This document shows positions 1 through 5,900 of a stretch of DNA of 5,900 bases, one piece after another. The stretch's first letter is position 1. The number at the start of each line of letters is the position of its first letter. Position numbers and translations under genes: made by a program. Location: positions 8,479 to 14,378 of the forward strand of contig NHDJ01000092.1 in NCBI GenBank assembly GCA_002167265.1. Direction: 5' to 3'. Under the pieces are notes generated by a model. The model ran no database searches. It had not been told where the DNA came from and saw nothing but the letters and a program-made list of their open reading frames with translations. Source of the DNA: Verrucomicrobia bacterium TMED56. Its GTDB lineage: Bacteria > Verrucomicrobiota > Verrucomicrobiia > Opitutales > Seribacteraceae.

Positions 1-911
1 ACCAAAGACTGGTTTCCAATTTCAATATTACCCTCAAATTCGCACGCAAGCGTGTACTGGCTTTGACTAGAATTACTTATGACTTTCCCATTCCGAATTC
101 TGCCGCTACCTGACAGCAAAAATTCGTGTAGAAGAGTACCGTTTGAATCCACTTTTTGGAGAAAAATGCCTTCGCCCGAAGTCCCAACATCTTTATGTCC
201 ATTTCTTCCAATAAATTTTCCTGCAAAAGATCCACAAACAAGTAGCTCATCATTTCTTAAAAGTTCAATATCATTAAGCTTATCTTTCCCATTCCCTCCG
301 ACCGACTTCACCCATTCGATTTGTGCAAGATTAGTCTTTTGCAATTTAGCAAGCAGACACTCGCTGAAACCATTAGCTGAAATATAATCCGAGAGAAACT
401 TAGTGTAACCTATGTATTCGACTCCGAGATAAACGCTACCGTCTGACAATTCCAATGACTTCGCGAACTCATCATTAAACGATCCAAAACTTTGAAAATC
501 TACAAATTCACCTTTCTCATTAAGTTTAAGAAGAAAAATATCCTGTCCGCCTTCAGATACAAAATTATTACCTAAAACTGAAAGTTGTCCTCCGTAATTA
601 CCCAGAGCATAAAGGTATCCATCATCATCGAGCTTACACTCTGCTATCAAAACCTTATCAGTGGATTCCAAATCAATCCTTGTAACTTGGCTCGAATTTT
701 CGTCGACATATATAATTGATGAAGGGTTACTAGTCTCTGAAATTTCATTCAGAGAATGACCCAGTACATTCAAACTACTTGCATTATTAACCGCAATTAC
801 CCATTCGTTAGTATTTTTAGAGAACAGTCCGCAAACCTGACCATCTCCTGAAAAATGATTATCATACAGAGGGTCAGGGTCTGGAAATCTACCCATCAAG
901 AAATCTCCAGA
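1..911 (-). repeat. SBBP-type beta-propeller, second segment (at least four blades, incomplete)
   Basis: Residues 1664 onward to the window edge. Blades visible in order: a weak one around VCGLFSKNTNEWVIAV; DGYLYALGNYGGQLSVLG followed by QDIFLLKLNEKGEF and FGSFNDEFAKSL; DGSVYLGVEYIGYTKF followed by CLLAKLQKT and WVKSVGGNGKD (314 downward); NDELLVCGSFAGKFIG followed by GIFLQKVDSNGTLL; and the start of another at YTLACEFEGNIEIGN. The 'G-Q-D-I-F-L-L-K-L' and 'W-V-K-S-V-G-G' elements are the best SBBP matches in the protein. The repeat is cut by the edge, so remaining blades and any C-terminal sorting signal lie outside. Confidence 0.8.
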
Positions 912-3900
912 CTGATTCTGGGTATACTTGAAACTTATTATTCGATCACTAAAGTCACCTTCCAAATTAAAAGCCCTCAAAACAATCTCATACCCTTCCT
1001 CAAATAAAATCGATCGAACTGCATCCTGGGGTTTGATCAAAAGTGATGCATAGGTTTGACCATCCTTACCACCAAGCAATGAGACCCATGGAGGAGATTC
1101 AACTAATTCAAAATAAATTTCGTTGGAATTTATTACATCAACCCGATGAATGTGCGTTTCAATTGAATTCAGCTCAACTTTGGAAACTGAATGCAAAGGA
1201 ACTCCTAAATCAGATACAAAACTGATTACTTTAAAATCACCACCATGAGTCGAGTTATTTAATTCAAATCCATCTAGATCAAAACTTTCGGAAGTCTCTA
1301 CTAAAAGGGCGATCGAACCAGTTTCACTGACTTCCAATCCCAAATCTTTATCGTTACCTGGACCTCCAATTTGCTTTTGCCAAATAACATTACCGTTTTC
1401 CTTTATAAACTTGAAAAGGAGTAGGTCACTCTCTCCAGTTGACTCCAAGACTTCCCCAAAACCGTATACTTTTCCAGAAAATTCTATTACTGCTATTGGG
1501 TTATTCCAATAGTCAAAGGACAGAGAGGAAATCCTTGAGTCAATTGTTGAATCAATAAATTTGCCGAAGTTTATATCCAGCTCTTGATTCAAGTTAAAAA
1601 TGAAACCATTAGGAACCGGGTTTTCTACGAAATCAATTTGGTCGACAGACAAAACACCTTGGTATTTTCCACCAATCCAAATATCATTTCCATCGATTGC
1701 AGCACTGCAAATTTCAATTAACTTTTCCGACTTTACAGAGATTTCATCTATTAACAGGAAGTCATGATCAAACTTACAAATGGACCCACTTCTCCCCTGT
1801 CCTCCTTCATCATTTATATTTAAGACCAAGAAAAAAGCTTTATTAGATTCAAACAGATTAACTAACGAAACAACTCCGCTTCCATTAATTCCCTTTAAAT
1901 CCTGAAATTCCCCGCTTGGTGATATCGAAAGTGCAAATAATTGATTAGCAGATGAGTTTAAACTTCTTTGAAGAGGACCAACGGTAAATCCGCCATTAAA
2001 AATTCCCAGGAGCAAAATATTTCCATCATCTTTTAGAATTAATTGACATTCGGAGAAGGTTGCATCCCCACCAAAAGTTTTGATCCATAAAGGAATTCCG
2101 TTGTCACCTACACATGCTACAAAAATGTTGTTACTATACTCTGATACAATCTTCTTCCCAAAAACTTCAATTTGATTGCCAAAAGTCCCCGCCACAACAG
2201 TTCCTAATCCAACTAAACTCTCAACCAACATTATTGCAGGCTCATCTCCACTAATTATTGAAGAGCACACCTCTTGATTATCACTGCTTTTGTGTGACTT
2301 TAGCCAAGTACACAAATTATTGGTAAAATTATTTTCATTACCAGTTCCCCAATCAATAATTGTTTTAATTCCGCTACCCCAAACATTTATATCCTCGCCC
2401 AAAGACCAACCAAAACTTACTGGATTAAGAGAATCAATACTCAAAATTTTATCCACTCTCATAGGAGCTTCCCCGTACTGCCTAACTATTCTCGTCTGAC
2501 TTGAAGCAATTCCTGATTCGTCTCCTAAAGTGTATTGAATTCTTCTTATATCGAATTCGTTGATTACATCAGAATTATTAACCTCGACCAAATGTGAGAC
2601 ATTCTCAGCTGTTTTCTGATCAACAGCCAAAAAACCGGGATCATTAAATACTTCATCTTTCGAAAGCATCATTACATCTCCACCCAATAATTCTAATTGA
2701 GGTAAGGAAAGTGACTTTACCACCAAATTAAAAGAGACTGAATGGGAAGAGTTCCTTGCACCGTTAGCTTGAAATTCAATCTCATAAGTTCCTTTGCTTC
2801 CATAGTGAGCTTCTCCCTCAATAAATGCTTTATTACCGTTGGAACGAATGGTCAACCAAGCTGGTGCACTAACAAGTTCATGACTAAAAGTTTCCAGATT
2901 ATTACTTGAAGAGACCAAAATTTCCTGCAAAAAAGCTTCTCCCTCGTAAATTACTATATCTTCAGGTTGGGTTATAAATGGTAAACTGTCGTCCCACGAA
3001 ACAATCGCTTGAACAAGAATGTCGTCATGCTTTCTTCCGTCACTTACTCTCAAAGTAAAATAATCTTCAGTAATCTCTGCTGTATTAGGAAAATATTTTA
3101 CTCCTGAAGGATAAGATCCATTACCTTCGACCTCAACACTACCAAAACTAGGTTCCCCTTCCGTGGGAACGGACCAAGACAGTAAGTCACCCTCAGGGTC
3201 ATAAGATGATAACTCATTAAGTAAGAAGCCAATAGGATTTCCATCTTGGTCAAATCGAATGGTAACTTCATCACCCCTACTAATTGTCGGTTTTTGATTT
3301 GTGCCTTCCACATAGATATTCAACGGTTTATTTTCAAAACGTCCGGTCTCGTCCATTACTATAATATTAAAATTATAGTGATTCCCATAAGGACTGACTC
3401 TGGGAGTTCCACCGATTTCTACGGTACCACTTGCATTTTGCTCAGTAATCCTAAGCCAGGGAACCGCATCCCAAAAAGGAGCTATTAACTGAAAATGCAA
3501 ATTACTGGAATCAGGGTCTTCAGCAATTATTTTCTTGGAAAATGGAACCCCAGCTTCGACATAAATTTTCTGGTCTAATTCAGATATTATAATCGGTGAA
3601 TCAGGAATCGAATTGATATTAACTAGAAAACGCAAAAGAGAATACCTATCTCCCTCATCCAATTTGAGGGTAAAATAGTCCATTCCATTAAAGTGTTGGG
3701 GAGGAGAATATTGAAACAGACTTGGTATGCCTCCTGACCCAGAAGCGTTTAATGACCCGCCACTCGTTGGAGACTCATGAACTGACCACAAAATTGAATC
3801 ATAATCATCTATCTCAGGATCTGGATTGACCGCCTTAAAACTAGTGGGGTTTCTCCACTCAGTCAGATTGCTATCTTCATCCATGAACAAATTAACTGTC

Positions 3901-5900
3901 TCTAGGGAAATCCCATTCAAAACCGATTCAAATCTAGGTGGATAATCATCAACAACAAAATAGAGAAAGAAATTCTGATTTGCTTCTGATCCATTCAAGT
4001 CTCTTGCCTTTAGATGCAAACGATAAATTCCTTCATCTTTTATGCCGCCCTGTCCTTTAAGTAATCCAGTTCCGTTTCCATAATCCAAAAAAGTCATCCA
4101 ACTTGGGAAATCTCCTTCGGTGCTAAGAACATGGGAATTATCTCCAACACCATCGGAATCATAAATACTCACTCTATATTCCATTTCAAACTCATCACTC
4201 CAAACAACCCTTTGAGAGCTAAGACTTGAATTCATCGGGTCAGATGTAAAAACAGGAGAGTCATTAACCGCCTGTACTTGTACATCTACACTCAGGAAGG
4301 AGGTTTTATTAAAATCTCCATTCACGGATTCATCAGTTACGCCAATGGTAAAGGAATCAAGTCCTGAGAAATTGGCATCTGGCAAATAAAACAAATTAGA
4401 ACCATCAAGGTCTACCTTGGCAGTCCCGTTATTTGGACTTGAAAATATTCCCCAAATCAGATTGTTCGAAGCGGTCTCCACATCATTAGCTGTTATGGAA
4501 TTAAAAATCGAAAGGTTGTCAGATGAGCGCCAAGAAGCTTCAACATCTTCCGTCATTTGCACTGAAATACTGCTTTTACTCAATGTTGGTGAGTGATTCA
4601 AAACATAGACTGATAGCGAAAAATTGAATGTGTCCACCTCCAGTGCTTTGTCAGTGAGTGTAATTTGTATGGAGCTATTTTCTTCATCACTTTCAGTTGG
4701 AGTTCCAGAAAGTACAATTTTACCCTCCAAATAAGTTCCTTGATCAACACTTAACCAACTTGGAGCTCCCATGATAACCGGAGTGGCATCATCTAATCCA
4801 TCACCGTCGTTGAAAAAAACATCCAATTCAAACTGATTTCCTTCCTTCAAGGAAAAAGAAAGATCAGCGGTTTCAAAAACTGGAGCGTCATTTACATTCT
4901 CAACTTCTATGAAATATGAAAACTCGTCCGTTGCGATTCCATCAGATACTTCAATGCTAAAACTATCATTGCCAGAGAAATTACCATCTGGGGTATACCT
5001 TATGTAATTAAGAATTCCATTTTCTTGAAAATTGATTTCTCCAGTTCCATGGTTGGGGTGGGCACTGAACTTCCATTCGATTTTTTGGTTGTTCAGTTCG
5101 TCCAAAGTCAGAGGATATTCCTCGTACAAAACAGTATCTTCCGTCATTAAAACTTGCTTTGAGTCTCCTTCAATTATGACAGGAAGATAGTTTTCTGAAA
5201 TTGCACTAACCGTTAGTACCTGTTCTCTGACTGCTCCGATTTCATCTACAACTTCTAGGGTTAACTCATATGAGCCCAGATCCTTCTGCTTGGGAGTCCC
5301 TTCTAACTTACATTGGTACCTACCCTGATCTCCTCGGACGCTAGAAAGATTTAACCAGTCAGGAAACTCACCTTTTGTTTGTATGGTTAGTGATTGATTT
5401 TTATCGCCGTCAATTGCTTCAAATTCATAAGTCCAATGATATCCGATTACTGCATCAGTAAATTTAGCAAGAGGAACAAACAATGGATCATCTGGAATGC
5501 TTGAGATAGTTACATTAACCAAAACCTGATCTTTAATTCTTGAATCGTTTATATCTGAAACTTCAAAAACAAATTGATCTATTCCCGTGAAGTTCCCATC
5601 CGGAACATAATCGATGAAAATACTGGTTATTTCGGAATTCCAGGATACGGTTCCATTTGACGGAGATGTAAGCAATGCCCAACTTAATTGAGAAACAGGG
5701 GTATCCTGATCCGTTGCATTCAATTCAAGTGATGTCCATGCAGTTGGGTACTCATCTTCATCGATTACCAAATCAATCAATCTTCCTTGAACAATACTTG
5801 GAGGATAATTTAGTGGCACGACAGATAATCCAAATTCCTGTGATCCTGTACTGCCTGAAGCATCCTCTGCAATGATCGAAACATAAGAAACAGTTTCAGA
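1..5900 (-). CDS. Giant multi-domain Ig/cadherin-like and SBBP beta-propeller protein (internal fragment)
   Basis: One open frame covers the whole window on the minus strand: 1,966 codons, no stop, with both ends outside. Residue 1 here is the codon 5900-5898. Domains in order: tail of an Ig-like module (residues 1-33); ten alternating cadherin-like/tandem-95 and putative-Ig (He_PIG/CADG-like) modules (34-1066); a DUF5011-like Ig domain (1067-1141); an SBBP-type beta-propeller segment (1142-1574); a lone He_PIG-like module (1575-1663); and a second SBBP-type segment (1664 to the edge). Key motifs are YxPDGNFSGxDSF in the cadherin-like modules, PxWL followed by GTP in the He_PIG modules, and WxKxxGG with DGN and xxG turns in the propeller. 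No catalytic signature, membrane segment or signal peptide is visible, though a signal peptide would lie outside. Families of this type are normally exported, so adhesion or surface display is the likeliest role, by inference. Internal methionines exist but none is needed as a start. It could be named tandem-95 repeat protein or putative Ig domain protein; the exact function is unknown. Confidence 0.95.
912..1178 (-). other. Isolated He_PIG-like module between propeller segments
   Basis: Residues 1575-1663. It interrupts the blade pattern with features of the He_PIG modules upstream: a strand YFELVE, then SPPWVSL (P-x-W core at 1094-1086), then YEIVLRAFNLEGDFSD, close to the 'Y-x-h-x-h-x-A-x-D-x-x-G' ending, and a last strand IISFKYTQNQ. 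The GTP motif is not evident. It reads as a linker domain placed between two propellers, or inserted into one. The fold is inferred from the W-containing motif and the final strands only. Confidence 0.6.
1179..2477 (-). repeat. SBBP-type beta-propeller, first segment (about six or seven blades)
   Basis: Residues 1142-1574. Degenerate repeats of 55-70 residues follow the SBBP blade pattern: 'G-N-hhhhG-x-F-x-G', a strand with a central G, then 'hhhhxxxxxGxxxWxKxxGG'. Clear blades contain GTVVAGTFGN with WIKTFGG (2087-2067), GNILLLGIFNGGFTVG, NDIWIGGKYQGVLSV, and SGKVYGFG with WQKQIGG (1382-1362). Weaker ones are KAFFLVLNINDEG and GSIALLVETSESFDLDG. The opening stretch (DINVWGSGIKTIIDWG) may be a first, poorly preserved blade, which would make seven. 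Propellers of this class are mostly seen in exported proteins; no active site was recognised. Blade count is an estimate by eye. Confidence 0.75.
2478..2702 (-). other. DUF5011-like Ig domain at the array/propeller boundary
   Basis: Residues 1067-1141. The pattern PQLELLGGDVMMLSKDE, then FNDPGFLAVD, about 25 residues later the strand DIRRIQYTLGDESG, and finally TRIVRQ, follows the bacterial DUF5011/HYR-like consensus (x-I-x-L-x-G, 'y-x-DPG-x-x-A-x-D', 'x-Y-x-V-x-D-x-x-G', 'x-R-x-V'). These domains are common as single or few copies near the ends of large exported proteins. Here one copy separates the ten-module array from the propeller region, so it probably acts as a spacer; this role is inference. 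Confidence 0.85.
2703..3290 (-). repeat. Two-domain unit 5: cadherin-like module I plus He_PIG-like module J
   Basis: Residues 871-1066. Module I (3290-2982) keeps the order of elements but has the weakest signature. The acidic start is FDQDGNP rather than TED, the loop is SSYDPEGD, the strand is LLSWSVP, and the PDGNFSG motif is replaced by YFPNTAEITEDYF before RVSDGR. Module J (2981-2703) has YEGEAF, APAWLTI, EGEAHYGSKGTYEI in place of GTP, and QANGARNS in place of A-D-x-x-G. It is the last module of the array and directly precedes the DUF5011-like domain. Confidence 0.82.
3291..3938 (-). repeat. Two-domain unit 4: cadherin-like module G plus He_PIG-like module H
   Basis: Residues 655-870. 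Module G (3938-3597) has MDEDSNLTEW, the acidic loop NPDPEIDDYD, the strand ILWSVHESPTSGG, and a weakened signature YSPPQHFNGMDYF (from 3710), ending in IPDSPII. Module H (3596-3291) has AEDPDSSNLHF, VPWLRI, GGTPRVSPYGNHYNF and VMDETGRF, a clear He_PIG pattern. An inserted glycine/serine-rich hairpin (NASGSGGIPS) lengthens G compared with the other cadherin-like modules. Confidence 0.85.
3939..4589 (-). repeat. Two-domain unit 3: cadherin-like module E plus He_PIG-like module F
   Basis: Residues 438-654. Module E (4589-4257) contains MTEDV, LSIFNSITANDVET, the strand LIWGIFSSPNNGT, YLPDANFSGLDSF (from 4388) and GVTDE, then the linker AVNDSPVF. Module F (4256-3939) has YDSDGVGDN, FPSWMTF, a glycine-rich turn where the GTP motif is expected (LKGQGGIKDEG), and ARDLNGSEA, ending in DDYPPRF. 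The E module is longer than A and C, with extra residues in the first loop. F keeps P-x-W but has lost the G-T-P core. Confidence 0.87.
4590..5183 (-). repeat. Two-domain unit 2: cadherin-like module C plus He_PIG-like module D
   Basis: Residues 240-437. Module C (5183-4884) starts at the linker YLPVI, carries MTEDT, the strand IEWKFSAHPNHGTG, the signature YTPDGNFSGNDSF (around 4997-4959) and EVSDG, and ends in the typical linker ENVNDAPVF. Module D (4883-4590) has the acidic loop FNDGDGLDD (4814-4788), APSWLSV, SGTPTES and a final strand without the usual D-x-x-G turn (TDKALE). The PDGNFSG and NDAPVF motifs are close to the textbook tandem-95 consensus, making this the best-preserved unit. 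Confidence 0.9.
5184..5801 (-). repeat. Two-domain unit 1: cadherin-like module A plus He_PIG-like module B
   Basis: Residues 34-239. The first module (5801-5487) opens with VIDEDEYP, has the loop NATDQDTP, the strand LSWALLTSPSNGT, then YVPDGNFTGIDQF and EVSD, which is the classic tandem-95/cadherin-like pattern. The second (5486-5184) has EAIDGD, FPDWLNL (5366-5346), then EGTPKQKDLGSYEL and VVDEIGA, the consensus of the putative Ig (He_PIG) or dystroglycan-type cadherin-like family. The acidic loops suggest possible calcium binding, which is inference. YQCKLEG in this B module holds the only cysteine I find before the propeller region. Confidence 0.88.
5802..5900 (-). other. Partial Ig-like module (C-terminal strands), cut by window edge
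   Basis: Residues 1-33 read as the last strands of a beta-sandwich module: SYVSIIAEDASGS is the usual 'xhxhxAxDxxG' strand and turn, followed by a final strand and the linker NYPPS. The A-D-x-x-G signature matches the end of the He_PIG modules downstream (VVDEIG, ARDLNG, VMDETG) better than the 'VSD' end of the cadherin-like type. This is therefore most likely the B half of another two-domain unit, and the array continues upstream. Confidence 0.65.

Noticed and set aside
79..387. Plus-strand open frame of 102 codons
   Set aside because: It lies opposite blades of the second propeller segment. Its product is serine/proline/phenylalanine-rich with no recognisable domain, as expected from the antisense of this coding sequence.
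1043..1225. Plus-strand open frame of 60 codons
   Set aside because: Antisense to the isolated He_PIG-like module; no domain and no independent gene context.
2290..2499. Plus-strand open frame of 69 codons with hydrophobic stretches
   Set aside because: Antisense to the start of the propeller region and the end of the DUF5011-like domain. Its hydrophobicity follows from the complementary codons; no supporting motif.
2478..2705. Possible gene boundary between the Ig-like array and the propeller region
   Set aside because: The change in domain type suggested two genes, but the frame is continuous with no stop, and the DUF5011-like domain bridges the junction in frame.
3098..3313. Minus-strand open frame of 71 codons in a different frame
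   Set aside because: It overlaps the main frame, which carries clear cadherin-like and He_PIG signatures here, so this is an out-of-frame shadow.
3246..3488. Plus-strand open frame of 80 codons
   Set aside because: Antisense to modules H and I; the product matches no family I recognise.
5675..5875. Plus-strand open frame of 66 codons
   Set aside because: Antisense to module A and the edge module; no domain and no gene context.
1..5900. CRISPR array, insertion sequence, tRNA or terminator signals
   Set aside because: No regularly spaced identical DNA repeats, inverted-repeat ends, tRNA-like structure or stem followed by a T run stood out. The repetition is at protein level and is explained by the domain array.

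Overview
The window is the interior of one very large protein-coding gene on the minus strand. Read from 5900 down to 3, the frame whose codons begin at 5900, 5897 and so on runs for 1,966 codons without a stop. It has no convincing start or end, so both the N-terminus (beyond 5900) and the C-terminus (before 1) lie outside. I see no intergenic space, RNA gene, mobile element or CRISPR array, and no second gene.

The protein is a modular, probably secreted or cell-surface, multi-domain beta-sandwich protein of the kind usually annotated 'tandem-95 repeat protein', 'cadherin-like domain protein' or 'putative Ig domain-containing protein'. In protein order it has four parts. First is the tail of an Ig-like domain (5900-5802). 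Second is an array of ten beta-sandwich modules (5801-2703) in which a cadherin-like/tandem-95 type alternates strictly with a putative-Ig (He_PIG/CADG-like) type, giving five two-domain units. Third is one DUF5011-like Ig domain (2702-2478). Fourth is a long SBBP-type beta-propeller region (2477-1), split by another He_PIG-like module (1178-912).

The organism cannot be named from this window. The gene is AT-rich by eye. Giant exported proteins combining tandem-95, He_PIG, DUF5011 and SBBP repeats are typical of marine or aquatic Gram-negative bacteria, especially the Verrucomicrobiota/Planctomycetota/Lentisphaerota group and Bacteroidota; this is inference. A plausible role is adhesion, surface display or matrix attachment, with the Ig-like array as a stalk and the propellers as a binding or display head. 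No catalytic motif was seen. The most notable points are the strict A/B alternation, the decay of module signatures towards the propeller, the Ig-like module separating two propeller segments, and cysteines confined almost entirely to the propeller region.
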